Numbered from the stretch's first letter, positions 41,224-50,902 are shown. The stretch: DNA of 64,000 bases from Bacillus_AD sp047238185 (GCF_047238185.1 NZ_JBDFMI010000002.1:1-64000); one strand, 5' to 3'. A program made the numbers and translations. The notes: a model not told the origin generated them from the sequence alone.

Positions 41224-42732
41224 ATGGAAAAGGAGAAGGAATTTTTAGGATTAATAGAGACTGTCACTGATGAATTTTCTTTAGATAGTGATAAAGCATC
41301 TATATTGAGCGCATCTTTCAATAATGATAGGGAATATACACTTTCTTTTCATAATGAAGGAGAACTGTATCAAATTACATATCAAAATGCAGAAGGAAAA
41401 CAATTGATCCCTAAAAATGAGAAGTTGTTTGATGTAATTAAGGAGCCTTCGGAATTTGAAAGGTTGGTTTTAAATAAAGATATATCAGTTTTATCAATAG
41501 AAAATGAGATTACTGAATTACAGGATAAAGCAATAAATCTCATAAATAAGCCAATTGGAACATCAATTGAGATAGAGAAAAATTTTGAAATGGCAATGGA
41601 TAGCCACGATTTAATATCGACTCAAAAAGGGTTAGTTGCAGTTTCTAAACCTTGTCAGGAGCTTCTAAATCAACAAACTGAGATTGTTGAAGCAATACAT
41701 TTATATACAACGGAAATGGATAATATTTTAAATATCCCAGAATTTGCTGACGATCTAAATTATCGTGATATTGAACTATTTGTAGATGAAATGCGGCATA
41801 TTTCACATGTAACCCATATTGCGATGGATCACAGCATTGAATTAAATAAAGCCATACAATCAGCTAAACAAGAAAATTTGGAAATGATGCGCCATACCTG
41901 GCATTTGAAAGAGTATTTACATGATCCGAAGAATTTCAACACTTTGACTGCAAGTGAAAAGGTTGTCTTGTCAGCTAACAGGGAACATCCTTTTAAAAAG
42001 GGCTTTGAAGAAGAATTTCAAACTATAAAGTCCTCTATAACGCAAAAAGAAGCGATCACATTTGTCTTGAAAGAGCAAATCAGTCATCCTGCAGAAAAGA
42101 TTGAAGAAAGACTTAGCAACTTACAGAGTATTCAATCATACTTAGCAGAAGATCCATTTAATGCATTTTCGAGAAATTTAACTTCGGTTGATCGTTTGCA
42201 AAGTTTGAGTAATCAAGCTATAGATAGCGCTATAAAGGAACTAAACAAGGAATTAAAGAATACCCTTGAACAAACCCCGGAGCTGACTAAAGGAGCTGCT
42301 ATAGATAATTCTAAGGCACAATCATTGATATTGCCAGCTACCAATTGTAAAGGAGCAATAGATGTATTTCAAATGGTTGAATTGGCTAAACATTATGCTC
42401 CTTTGGTTGAACAATACTGGAAAGATTCAGCATTGCAGACAATCAGTGAATATGTTAATTCACCAGAAGGCAAACCCTATAATATGGTTTCATTATCAAG
42501 TATCCATAAAAGTTTAAAGAAATCTGAGCAAACACTTGATGTTAAAAATCGGTTATCACAAGTGGAACAAACTATTGATTCAATTAAGCAAACCATTAAC
42601 CAAAAACCCTTCCTATTCGATGGGAAGAAAGAAATGGCACAAGCTGCAGTACATTTTCTAAATGAACAATTTGAAAAATCACATGAAAAAATGAAGGAAC
42701 AGCCAAAACAAGAATTCCAATTGGAACAATAA
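41224..42732 (+). CDS. Hypothetical helical protein in mobilisation operon, 502 aa
   Basis: Soluble, largely helical protein without recognised domains. It has GGGGG before the ATG and lies between the coupling protein and the ArdC-like gene, so it is likely expressed during transfer. Its size and helical repeats would suit a scaffold or a protein exported with the DNA, but that is a guess. Confidence 0.68.
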   Translation: MEKEKEFLGLIETVTDEFSLDSDKASILSASFNNDREYTLSFHNEGELYQITYQNAEGKQLIPKNEKLFDVIKEPSEFERLVLNKDISVLSIENEITELQDKAINLINKPIGTSIEIEKNFEMAMDSHDLISTQKGLVAVSKPCQELLNQQTEIVEAIHLYTTEMDNILNIPEFADDLNYRDIELFVDEMRHISHVTHIAMDHSIELNKAIQSAKQENLEMMRHTWHLKEYLHDPKNFNTLTASEKVVLSANREHPFKKGFEEEFQTIKSSITQKEAITFVLKEQISHPAEKIEERLSNLQSIQSYLAEDPFNAFSRNLTSVDRLQSLSNQAIDSAIKELNKELKNTLEQTPELTKGAAIDNSKAQSLILPATNCKGAIDVFQMVELAKHYAPLVEQYWKDSALQTISEYVNSPEGKPYNMVSLSSIHKSLKKSEQTLDVKNRLSQVEQTIDSIKQTINQKPFLFDGKKEMAQAAVHFLNEQFEKSHEKMKEQPKQEFQLEQ

Positions 42733-42746
42733 AAGGAGTGAACGGA

Positions 42747-42941
42747 ATGTTGTTAGAAAAATATGAAATTACGGGATCAGAGATGCCTATTTTTATGAAA
42801 AAAGAAGAAAATCATCTTACACATGAAGAGATTGTTTATCTTGGAGAAAGAATTGAAGAATATGTTAATGTCGGCTTTATTCCTGTCTATTTGGGAAATA
42901 AGCAGATGTTTGAGAAAGTATTTATTAAAGGGGTGGAATAA
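42747..42941 (+). CDS. Small hypothetical protein, 64 aa
   Basis: ATG at 42747 follows AAAGGAGTG; a GTG at 42738 overlaps that site. The sequence (HEEIVYLGERIEEYVNVGFIPVYLG) is unrecognised. It ends 3 bp before the ArdC-like gene, whose ribosome binding site lies within it, indicating coupling. Confidence 0.62.
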   Translation: MLLEKYEITGSEMPIFMKKEENHLTHEEIVYLGERIEEYVNVGFIPVYLGNKQMFEKVFIKGVE

Positions 42942-42944
42942 TCT

Positions 42945-44633
42945 ATGGCAGCGCCTGCAGCAAAAAAATTAACAGTGGATGATGTAAATAAAACCTTAGA
43001 AAACTCCCTGAAAAATATCTTTGAATCTGACCGTTTTAAAGACCTATTAAATGTAATGGCCAACACCAAAAACTATTCTTTGAATAATACTATTCTGATT
43101 ATGACACAAAATCCAGAATCAACTATGGTTATGGGATACAAAGACTGGCAAAAATTAGGGCGTCATGTAACTAAAGGTCAAAAATCTATAAAAATCCTTG
43201 CACCATCTATCAAAAAGATGGAAATGGAGAAAATTGATCCAATCTCAAAGTCGCCCGTTCAGGGAAAAGACGGAAAGGTTATAACTGAAGAGAAAAAGGT
43301 CATTACTGGATACCTTACTGTTTCTGTATTCGATATCAATCAAACAGAAGGGAAAGAGATACCATCTGTAAGGGATTTTACTAACCGAAATATGGCCGAA
43401 GATGAATATATGAGCAAGTTATATCATGATTATAAAGCCTTTTTAACAGAATCAAAGGGCATGGTCATTGATGAAGCAACAACAGATGGAAGTGGGGGCT
43501 ATTATGTTCCATCAACTAATGAAATCGTCATTAGTACGAATGTGAATCAAAATGATACTCAAAAGTTTCGGGTGCTTGTTCACGAATATGCTCATGCACA
43601 ATTACATAATAAACAGTCAGAGATGCATAATCTTCCGAGAGGTCATAAGGAAGCTCAGGCTGAAAGTGTTGCATTTGTGGTCAATAAATATTTTGGCTTA
43701 GATACAAGTGATATTTCTACAGGATATATCGCTACATGGGCTGCAGATATAAAATTAGCGAAACAAGCATTAGGTGAGATACAAAAGAATGCAAATTTTA
43801 TAATTGACGAAATTGAATTATTACAGAAGGAAAAAATCAAGTCATTCTATACTGAACAGTCAAAAGATTATGAAGAAGCAAAGGCAGTTCTTACTTCACA
43901 CTGGAAAGTACCAGAAAAAGCATTTGATCCATCTACTAAGGAAGTTACCCAATTACAGTTAATCAATAAGGACAACGGTATTATCCTTTCTGGAAAACTG
44001 GAATATAGCGAAAAGCAGGACAACTATTACTTGAGAACAAATAGAAATCTTATTGAACCACTATCTGATTTATCTAAAAATGGCAAACTTGCTGTTCTAA
44101 ATGTTGAAAAAAATTTGGATAAGATTGAGGAAATTTCAGAGTATAACCGTATTCCGGATCAATATACAGTTAGGAAAATCCGGAATGGTCCCTATGTAGT
44201 CCAAAGTACGGCTGGTAAAGATATTATTTCTAAAGGTTTCGAGAAGAAAGCAGATGCAGAACACTTTAAATTAAGGGCATCCATTGGCCAATCCTTACAC
44301 CAAAAAAGTTTCTTTAACGCTGAAAGAGAAAATCTACAGTTGAAAGATGAAATGATTAGAATTGTTTCAGTAGTGGAATCACAGATTAATTCTACGGTTG
44401 GTGATTACTTGTCACATCACAGCAATGCTGATATTTCAATAGTTGGTCCAGGGGGTGCTGCAGTTGGATGGGCTTTACTAAAAAATCCAGCGATAAGAGA
44501 TGTAGATCAACTTAATGAATTTGCTGAGAAAAATAAGTATATACCTTCTTATAAAGGCTTACAGGAAGCGATTGTACATTCAAATAAGAAGGAAAACTCT
44601 GAAAGGGAAAGAGAATTAAACATAGAGAGATAA
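42945..44633 (+). CDS. ArdC-like antirestriction protein with zinc metallopeptidase domain, 562 aa
   Basis: Residues 1-130 match the ArdC N-terminal ssDNA-binding domain (YSLNNTILIMTQNPESTMVMG; WQKLGRHVTKGQKSIKILAP). A gluzincin-like domain with HEYAHAQLH (H213) and EAQAESVAFVVN follows. The C-terminal third contains a YTVRKIRNGPYVVQS module and a segment ending in short helices that may bind partners. ArdC proteins protect incoming single-stranded DNA from host nucleases. Last gene of the relaxase operon, closed by a terminator. Confidence 0.85.
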   Translation: MAAPAAKKLTVDDVNKTLENSLKNIFESDRFKDLLNVMANTKNYSLNNTILIMTQNPESTMVMGYKDWQKLGRHVTKGQKSIKILAPSIKKMEMEKIDPISKSPVQGKDGKVITEEKKVITGYLTVSVFDINQTEGKEIPSVRDFTNRNMAEDEYMSKLYHDYKAFLTESKGMVIDEATTDGSGGYYVPSTNEIVISTNVNQNDTQKFRVLVHEYAHAQLHNKQSEMHNLPRGHKEAQAESVAFVVNKYFGLDTSDISTGYIATWAADIKLAKQALGEIQKNANFIIDEIELLQKEKIKSFYTEQSKDYEEAKAVLTSHWKVPEKAFDPSTKEVTQLQLINKDNGIILSGKLEYSEKQDNYYLRTNRNLIEPLSDLSKNGKLAVLNVEKNLDKIEEISEYNRIPDQYTVRKIRNGPYVVQSTAGKDIISKGFEKKADAEHFKLRASIGQSLHQKSFFNAERENLQLKDEMIRIVSVVESQINSTVGDYLSHHSNADISIVGPGGAAVGWALLKNPAIRDVDQLNEFAEKNKYIPSYKGLQEAIVHSNKKENSERERELNIER

Positions 44634-44640
44634 AAAATAA

Positions 44641-44668
44641 AAGGCTGCCATAGGTAGCCTTTTATCTT
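44641..44668 (+). terminator. Terminator of mobilisation operon
   Basis: AAAAGGCTGCC/GGTAGCCTTTT (one mismatch) followed by ATCTTT, 3 bp after the ardC-like stop codon. Confidence 0.75.
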
Positions 44669-45151
44669 TGGTAACAAACGTCAAATGTCCATTTAATTAG
44701 TGAAATTATTACTAAATGGAAAATGTAATCTTGATAGATTCTGTCGTTTGATGTAATATAAAGATAATTATTGTGTGTAATTATTACCAAAACTTTAGTG
44801 GAAATTAGAAAAAAACGCTAATTTTATAGATAAATAGTACCATATATTTCTCCTTTAAAAAAAAGGAAAAATAAAAAGCCCGATGTTAGAGCATCAGACT
44901 TTTTGGGAATTCTAGCGAACTCAAACCATGCGACCGGTTTTTCGCTAAATCATAATTTATATGTTCATTTTAACATAGAGCTGAAAATATTGTAAAGTCT
45001 TTTAGGGTATAATACTATAGATTTTAATTGGTATTTTTTGTATTTTATGCTCCTCTTTTATGAATATAAAATTGGTTTAGTGTTGAGTTTGTTCAATTCC
45101 CCAAATAATTGAGCAGATCAGCACTTTTTTGTTCTGCAGGAAGGGAACGCT
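44669..45151. other. Non-coding region with candidate minus-strand sRNA and primase promoter
   Basis: No ORF. A terminator-like hairpin with arms AAAAAGCCCGATG and CATCAGACTTTTT (44875-44904, two mismatched positions) and a second stem TAGCGAA/TTCGCTA (44911-44949) follow a possible minus-strand -10 (TATAAATTATG, near 44960), suggesting a small RNA of about 90 nt on the minus strand. On the plus strand GGGTATAATAC at 45006-45015 is a good -10 for the primase gene. The rest is AT-rich without visible signal. Confidence 0.4.
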
Positions 45152-46663
45152 ATGACTAAACCAATTCATATTCCAGATATATTAACATTTATAACTCAAG
45201 GGCAACTTGTAAAATATAAGCCTATTAATAGTAAGGCTCCAATACAAAAGCAAATTCGTTATAGAAATCAGCAGGATATTTCCAAATATCATAAAGGAGT
45301 TGTCTTTGTTTCCCATAGCAAAAAGGATTTACTTATGGGAAGAGGGCATATTATTACATCATATGAAACACTAAATTCACAGTATAATTCCTTGTCTCAT
45401 TGGACTCCTAATGTATTCAGGGGAGGTACTTACTATGACTTTAGTAAGAGGATAATAAAAGGGCATACGAAAGACAACTTGAAAGAAATTGGTGTATTTG
45501 GCATAGATATTGATTCTGAAAATGTACATCCTTATGATATTTTTTTAGCTTGTGATGAACAAGCGCTTCCTCGTCCAAATGTGCTATTAAAAACACCAAG
45601 AGGTTATCAAGCATTTTTTGTGTTGGAAACACCTTTTTTTATCCATAAGAGAGATAATTTTAAATCACTTAGAGTAGCAGAACGGATTGCACAGAATATT
45701 GTTGCAGCGCTCAGTTTTTCTATTCCGATAGATGCCAATTGTAATCCTTTTGGTTTTTTTAGAATACCAACTAACGATAATATCCTTTTTTTTAATGATA
45801 CGGCTATTAATACCAAAAGATTAATAGATTGGTCTGTTAAATTCAGTGACAAAGAAAAGGGTAATAGGATCTATTTTATTTCTCCTGCAGGAACATCATT
45901 GCAGCCTGGACATAAAAAATGGTATAGGGAAATTATTTGCAATCCGTCTATTCAAAGTGGGAATTATAATGCGAGTAGAAACAATGCTTTGTTAACGCTT
46001 GCACTTGCAAATTACGCAAGTGATGTTGAGTATGAAACAGCATACAATGAATTGGACCAGTTTAATTCTAATTTAGATGCTCCATTGAGTAAGCGTGAAT
46101 TTGAAAGAACTTTAAAATCTGCTTATTCCGGCCGTTATAAAGGACCAAACAAGAGATATATTGAGGGATTATTAAATGCATGGGGTAAAAATGATATTAA
46201 TTTAGAAAATACTGTGCAATGTTGGTATAAGTTTAAAAAGGACCGTAAGGACCGTATACGGTCCCATTATCATGAACGGGAAGAAGATATTCTGCTGACA
46301 ATCAAAAAACTAATATCCCCAGAAAAACCGTTTATTACAGGCAGTTTAACTCAACTTTCTGAAATGTTTAATATGGCCGTTTCAACTTTTAAAGAAGTCA
46401 TTAAAAAGAGCAAAATCCTAATAAAACAGGTTAAGGGACAGGGGAGAAATGCTTGTTCAATGCTTTCAACAAAGTCGATGCTGTGGAAGCATACTATCCT
46501 TTTAAAGCGTAGAAATGGTAATGAGACTGGATTATTAGCGTTCTTATCATTACATGACATATTGATCCCATCGAATGAAATAGTGGCTTTATTAGAGGAA
46601 TTCGACACAGTAAAATTAGTGAATTCTAGAGAAAATTTTATACTTCATCCACTAATAATTTAA
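45152..46663 (+). CDS. Plasmid primase (archaeo-eukaryotic type with PriCT domain), 503 aa
   Basis: Makes primers for plasmid or transferred-strand replication. The N-terminal half has an AEP-like core with the metal-binding motif GIDID (117-121) and NPFGFFRIPT, which includes the family's basic motif. Residues about 275-335 (NYNASRNNALLTLALANYA...SKREFERTLKSAYSGRYKG) match a primase C-terminal helical domain. The last part has a winged-helix-like segment (TQLSEMFNMAVSTFKEVIKKS). GAAGGGA before the ATG. Separate unit from the Tad operon. Confidence 0.82.
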   Translation: MTKPIHIPDILTFITQGQLVKYKPINSKAPIQKQIRYRNQQDISKYHKGVVFVSHSKKDLLMGRGHIITSYETLNSQYNSLSHWTPNVFRGGTYYDFSKRIIKGHTKDNLKEIGVFGIDIDSENVHPYDIFLACDEQALPRPNVLLKTPRGYQAFFVLETPFFIHKRDNFKSLRVAERIAQNIVAALSFSIPIDANCNPFGFFRIPTNDNILFFNDTAINTKRLIDWSVKFSDKEKGNRIYFISPAGTSLQPGHKKWYREIICNPSIQSGNYNASRNNALLTLALANYASDVEYETAYNELDQFNSNLDAPLSKREFERTLKSAYSGRYKGPNKRYIEGLLNAWGKNDINLENTVQCWYKFKKDRKDRIRSHYHEREEDILLTIKKLISPEKPFITGSLTQLSEMFNMAVSTFKEVIKKSKILIKQVKGQGRNACSMLSTKSMLWKHTILLKRRNGNETGLLAFLSLHDILIPSNEIVALLEEFDTVKLVNSRENFILHPLII

Positions 46664-46737
46664 TGAGCCAGTGTGCCATTACATATCTATAGTATCCTTG
46701 TCTCATGTTTTTAGCTGCTACCCAGATTATAGTTATA

Positions 46738-46792
46738 TTGTTTTTTTATTCAACATAATTTCGTTTAAAAAAATAACATAAAATGTTATAAT
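46738..46792 (+). promoter_or_regulatory. Promoter with dyad-like tracts, drives ssb-Tad operon
   Basis: TTGTTTTTTTATTCAACA at 46738 and TCGTTTAAAAAAATAACA at 46761 (23 bp apart) precede TATAAT at 46787-46792. Weaker than the best dyads but of the same design. It starts a 13-kb plus-strand run of genes spaced closely enough to form one operon. Confidence 0.6.
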
Positions 46793-46819
46793 TATAAAAA
46801 AATTCAAGGGGGTTTTTGG

Positions 46820-47200
46820 ATGGGGGAACAATTTAAGAGTTTTAATAAGACATTTCAAAGGATTCTTCTTTGTGGACGGTTAGCGAAAGATCCAGATATT
46901 AGATTTTTGGCTGATTCAAAGGCTGTTTGTAATTTTGCATTAATAGTGGAAGATAGGTCTGGTGCAGATTATATTCCTTGTGTTGCCTGGGGGAAACGAG
47001 CGCAGTTGATTAATGACTATTGTAAAAAAGGGACACTCTTACAGGTAGAAGGAAAACTAAAATCTAGTAAATATCTAGATTCAGAGCAACGGCAGCAGTT
47101 TCAGTTACAATTTGAGGTTAGTTCTGATATGACAAGTATTCTGTTATTTATGGATAATAAAAAGTTGCCTGAAAATGAAGGGGCCGGGAATAATGAGTGA
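46820..47200 (+). CDS. ssb: Single-stranded DNA-binding protein, 126 aa
   Basis: OB-fold SSB: residues about 11-105, FQRILLCGRLAKDPDIRFL, ALIVEDRSGADYIPCVAWGK and GTLLQVEGKLKSSKY match bacterial SSB. It is shorter than housekeeping SSB and ends ENEGAGNNE, so the usual C-terminal DDIPF-type tip that recruits repair proteins is missing. It heads the Tad operon, an unusual neighbour. Useful during single-strand transfer. Confidence 0.88.
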   Translation: MGEQFKSFNKTFQRILLCGRLAKDPDIRFLADSKAVCNFALIVEDRSGADYIPCVAWGKRAQLINDYCKKGTLLQVEGKLKSSKYLDSEQRQQFQLQFEVSSDMTSILLFMDNKKLPENEGAGNNE

Positions 47201-47537
47201 TTCTGTTATTGTGAACGAAGTTCTGAAAAAGATGTTAGAAAATGCTTTATCAAGTGATTTAGAAGCAGCAATTAGAACATTCGATTCTATTGTAAAAAAG
47301 TATACATATCTTTTTGATGGGGATGTATATCAAACACAGGCTGTCTTTGTTAAAGCTGTTTTTCAGGAAAATAAGTCTTTGTTAGACGAAGATGATAAGT
47401 TTAGTCTCGATGCTAGTAAGATTGTTAGTGAAATGCCAACAGAATTGAAAGAAGAATTATATAATCAATTATTCGCAAAATTTTTAAATAAGATGGATGT
47501 TACGGAATTATTAAAGGGCAGTGGGGAGGAATCATAG
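47193..47537 (+). CDS. Hypothetical protein, 114 aa
   Basis: ATG at 47193 overlaps the ssb stop and follows GGGGCCGGG. Helical acidic protein, not recognised. It links ssb to the Tad genes by overlap at both ends (next gene starts 1 bp after its stop). Confidence 0.64.
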   Translation: MSDSVIVNEVLKKMLENALSSDLEAAIRTFDSIVKKYTYLFDGDVYQTQAVFVKAVFQENKSLLDEDDKFSLDASKIVSEMPTELKEELYNQLFAKFLNKMDVTELLKGSGEES

Positions 47538-47538
47538 T

Positions 47539-48786
47539 ATGAAGGTGGTTTTATCTGTCAGGTCTGATATGGCGTATCAATTTGTTACTAAGCTTGTAGT
47601 GCGTAAAACAAGGTTTTCTGATGTTGAATTTAGAGAAAAAAATGCTACAACCATAAAGGATCTTGAGGATGCAATTGAGTTTTTTAAAGCAGATTTGTAT
47701 ATTGTTGATCGTCAGTTAGAGGATTCAGAAGGTTTATTGCTTTTACTGGATAGGTTTCATTGTGAATATCTTGTTATTGAAAATGATATTAAGGCCATTA
47801 CTTCATTAATTAATGCTAAGTACGGTTTGCCAGAAAAAGAAGTAGTTTTACAGGTGGAAGATGCTAATGACTCTGAGCCAATCTACTATGATAGTCCTAA
47901 AAAGGAGTTAGAGGAAGCCAGGGAATCAAAGATTATCGAAAAAGAAATCATTCGCACTCAATATAGATCCATTCCATCTAAGGTTATAGTTGTGGGTTCA
48001 TTATTTAAGGGAGCTGGTTCAACTTTGCTAGCAACAAATTTAGCAAGAATGATTGGTCAAAGAGGGTTAGAAGTAGCTTATATTGAACATCCTCTTATAA
48101 AGCCTTATATGTTTGATTATCTGCAGATTCATATAAAAGATAATCCGTATTATGATGTTGCTAGAGAGATCCAACAGGAAGGAATAGCACGATCTGTAAA
48201 AAATAGTTATTATCAAAATAAAGTACATTGGCATGTGATTGATTCAAGGAAACCACCATTACAATCTTTTTCATATGAGAATTTACTGGTATTATCTCAT
48301 TCGATTCCGGCTAATATTTTAATCTTTGATATATCGGATAGATGGTTAGATCCTGAAGTTCAAAAATTTCTTTATTTAGCTAATGAAATTTTTGTTTGTA
48401 TTGAACCAGATCCTATTAAAATGGATTGGTCACAGTATGTATATGATGGAGATACGTCATTTAGAGAAAAAATGACGATTGATTTTTTTGAAAAAAACAA
48501 AGATTCCATAGATTACCAGTTTGTAACTATGAAATATAACACTCAAATAGATGTAAAATTATGGAATGTAATACAAACAAAAAAACCATTGGGCAAGTTA
48601 TCATATATTCCATATCCAGATATTGTTGAAGCACTGTTTAAAAGAAAACTCCTTTATGATTTTGAGGATTATAATGAATGGTTTGAGGAAGAATTGAAAA
48701 GTGTTTTAGCGAAAATAGTACCAAAGGACTTCCTTGTTTTGGATAAACGTAAGAAAATATCACTAAAAGGACTATTCAATAAATAG
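47539..48786 (+). CDS. CpaE/TadZ-like MinD-family ATPase, 415 aa
   Basis: Localises the Tad pilus machinery. An N-terminal receiver-like region (about 1-90) and a charged linker are followed by a MinD fold with the deviant Walker A GSLFKGAGSTLLATNLARMI near residue 155, and later IEPDPIKMDWSQY. This order matches CpaE/TadZ proteins. ATG at 47539 follows GGGAGGAA. First recognisable Tad gene. Confidence 0.8.
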   Translation: MKVVLSVRSDMAYQFVTKLVVRKTRFSDVEFREKNATTIKDLEDAIEFFKADLYIVDRQLEDSEGLLLLLDRFHCEYLVIENDIKAITSLINAKYGLPEKEVVLQVEDANDSEPIYYDSPKKELEEARESKIIEKEIIRTQYRSIPSKVIVVGSLFKGAGSTLLATNLARMIGQRGLEVAYIEHPLIKPYMFDYLQIHIKDNPYYDVAREIQQEGIARSVKNSYYQNKVHWHVIDSRKPPLQSFSYENLLVLSHSIPANILIFDISDRWLDPEVQKFLYLANEIFVCIEPDPIKMDWSQYVYDGDTSFREKMTIDFFEKNKDSIDYQFVTMKYNTQIDVKLWNVIQTKKPLGKLSYIPYPDIVEALFKRKLLYDFEDYNEWFEEELKSVLAKIVPKDFLVLDKRKKISLKGLFNK

Positions 48787-48854
48787 GTAATATAGGTAAA
48801 AATTACTTGCTATTGCCAATATTAGCAAGTATAATATTTATAAAGGAGGTATTC

Positions 48855-49349
48855 ATGAATACCGAATGTATATTCTATCTCCTTTTAATATATATGGTGA
48901 TTAATACCTATACTGATATGAAGTGGTTAATAACGTGGAATATGTTGCATTATACATTGATGATTTTTTCAATTCCCCTTTATTTATATCTGCACATTCC
49001 AGTTATTAATATGGTGTTAATCATCATCATTAATTTAGTAATTGGAGTGTTATTCCGTAAAGTTTTCAGTACATACGGAGCTGGGGATATTAAAATGCAA
49101 ATAGTCTTAGGAATCTATTTTTCAAGTATGATTCCAGGTGTGCCGCATTATATTGTAATTGTGCTATTGCACACACTCCAACATGTATTATCGGTAATAA
49201 TTACTCTTTTTTTAATTATTACGAGGAAAGTTTTACAAAGGGATACCATTCAATTTGGTAAATATGTAATAGATTCAGAGGGGATACGTTCGCCAGAAGC
49301 AGTACCATTACTAATCACAACCCTTTGTATGCATTTAATATTTTTATGA
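48855..49349 (+). CDS. Prepilin peptidase (TadV/CpaA, family A24), 164 aa
   Basis: Cleaves the leader of Flp-type prepilins. Both catalytic aspartates are visible: YTDMKW (early) and GAGDIKMQ (GxGD). About five membrane helices; the N-terminal methylase domain of larger PilD enzymes is absent, as expected for TadV/CpaA. ATG at 48855 after AAGGAGG; the longer frame from 48807 lacks a site. Confidence 0.9.
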   Translation: MNTECIFYLLLIYMVINTYTDMKWLITWNMLHYTLMIFSIPLYLYLHIPVINMVLIIIINLVIGVLFRKVFSTYGAGDIKMQIVLGIYFSSMIPGVPHYIVIVLLHTLQHVLSVIITLFLIITRKVLQRDTIQFGKYVIDSEGIRSPEAVPLLITTLCMHLIFL

Positions 49350-49363
49350 TGGGGGAAAAGAAC

Positions 49364-50902
49364 ATGCAAACAAAAAAGGTAATTGTATCTACAGTTTTAG
49401 GGGCTAGTTTATTGTTTAATGCTGTACCATTTGCAGGAACTACCGGGAACATTATGGATGTTAAAGCTTCGACGATTGTTCAAAATGCAATTTTTAAGGA
49501 TGTACCTGCATCGTCATTCGCTTTTAGCGCAATTAATGATTTAGTAAATCGTAAAGTAGTATATGGGTACAGTAAGGATAAATTTGATCCGACAGGAACG
49601 GTTACTAGAGGACAGTTTGCCACAATGTTAGCAAGGGCATTAAATCTTCCTCTTGCGGATAGTAAATTTAAGGATCTACCTAAATCAAAAGCGTTGTATA
49701 AAGATGTATCTAGGGCTGCTGTTGCAGGGTTGATCAAAGGGAATACAAAAGGCTATGTGTATCCTGAAAAAGCCGTTTCTCGTGCAGATATAGCCGTTAT
49801 GATTGATCGTGCAATGAATATTAAAGGTAAATTTACCGAATCTACTAACTTATCCTTTAAAGATAGTGGATCAATACCTAATTATGCTTTAGAGAGTGTG
49901 AAGCGTATGACAAAATACGGAATCATATCAGGAAAAAGTAATAATACATTTGCTGGTGGTGAATTTGCGGATAGAGCCACTTCATCGGTATTTGTGTACC
50001 GTATGTTAAATGTATTGGAAAATAACACGTCTTCAACTCCAACACCGCCTGTAACACAACCAGAGAAACCAACAACACCACCGACAACGAATCCAGGACA
50101 GCCATCAGGAGATTGGCATAAGTGGAGTATAAACCAAATTGAATCCGTAGTCGGAGAATATAAAGTTCTAGAGCGTTCAGGAGATAAGATTTTTGAACAA
50201 GATTATGTGAAGCTATATCATGAAACTTTGAATGATCCAAGATATAGTCAATCTATGAAGTCACCACAAGAGTATTTTAAAGGTATGACAGAAGAGTTAG
50301 AGCTGAGTTATAGAAATTTATACAACTCGTATCCTAAAAAAGAAGTGATTTCTTTTAACGATGTTCCATTCAGAAACTCTAAGATTTTTTCTAAAACTAT
50401 TGCTACTCCAACATCATCTTTCAATAAAGGATTAGCTGCAACTGTTCCAACACCTCCAACGATTGATGGAAATAATTTAATTGATTTACATACGTACACT
50501 AAAAATGCTGTAACGTATTCAAATAATAAAGCAAAAGTTACAACATTGAAAAATACACCATTGGCAGTAGCTGATAATACTGATTTTTTGGTGGATTTTG
50601 TGAGTCTATTCAAAAATACAAATAATATGGTTAAAGTAACAAATGGTGGATATACATTAGAATTTGAAGGCAATATAGTTAAATTGCAAAAAAACAGCAA
50701 TATGGCCACAGTTAACGGTCAAAAGGTCACATTGTCAGCGAAAGTAACTGAGGATAATAGTGTGGTATCGGGTCCGATTGTTTCTATTGCAGATAAATTA
50801 GGGCTTTCTACAAGACAAATGACTCCTAAATATCCAACAGCACTTAGAGTTGAGATTGCGAACTATCCATTAGAAAAGGATGGGTTTTATTGGATAGATT
50901 AA
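49364..50902 (+). CDS. SLH-domain surface protein in Tad operon, 512 aa
   Basis: Signal peptide (MQTKKVIVSTVLGASLLFNA...), then three SLH repeats at the N-terminus, residues about 35-225 (IFKDVPASSFAFSAINDL; FKDLPKSKALYKDVSRA; FKDSGSIPNYALESVKRM), a Pro/Thr linker, and a C-terminal unknown domain. It binds secondary cell-wall polymer. Encoded within the Tad operon, it probably anchors or guides the pilus through the wall (inference). ATG at 49364 after GGGGGAAAAG. Confidence 0.88.
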   Translation: MQTKKVIVSTVLGASLLFNAVPFAGTTGNIMDVKASTIVQNAIFKDVPASSFAFSAINDLVNRKVVYGYSKDKFDPTGTVTRGQFATMLARALNLPLADSKFKDLPKSKALYKDVSRAAVAGLIKGNTKGYVYPEKAVSRADIAVMIDRAMNIKGKFTESTNLSFKDSGSIPNYALESVKRMTKYGIISGKSNNTFAGGEFADRATSSVFVYRMLNVLENNTSSTPTPPVTQPEKPTTPPTTNPGQPSGDWHKWSINQIESVVGEYKVLERSGDKIFEQDYVKLYHETLNDPRYSQSMKSPQEYFKGMTEELELSYRNLYNSYPKKEVISFNDVPFRNSKIFSKTIATPTSSFNKGLAATVPTPPTIDGNNLIDLHTYTKNAVTYSNNKAKVTTLKNTPLAVADNTDFLVDFVSLFKNTNNMVKVTNGGYTLEFEGNIVKLQKNSNMATVNGQKVTLSAKVTEDNSVVSGPIVSIADKLGLSTRQMTPKYPTALRVEIANYPLEKDGFYWID

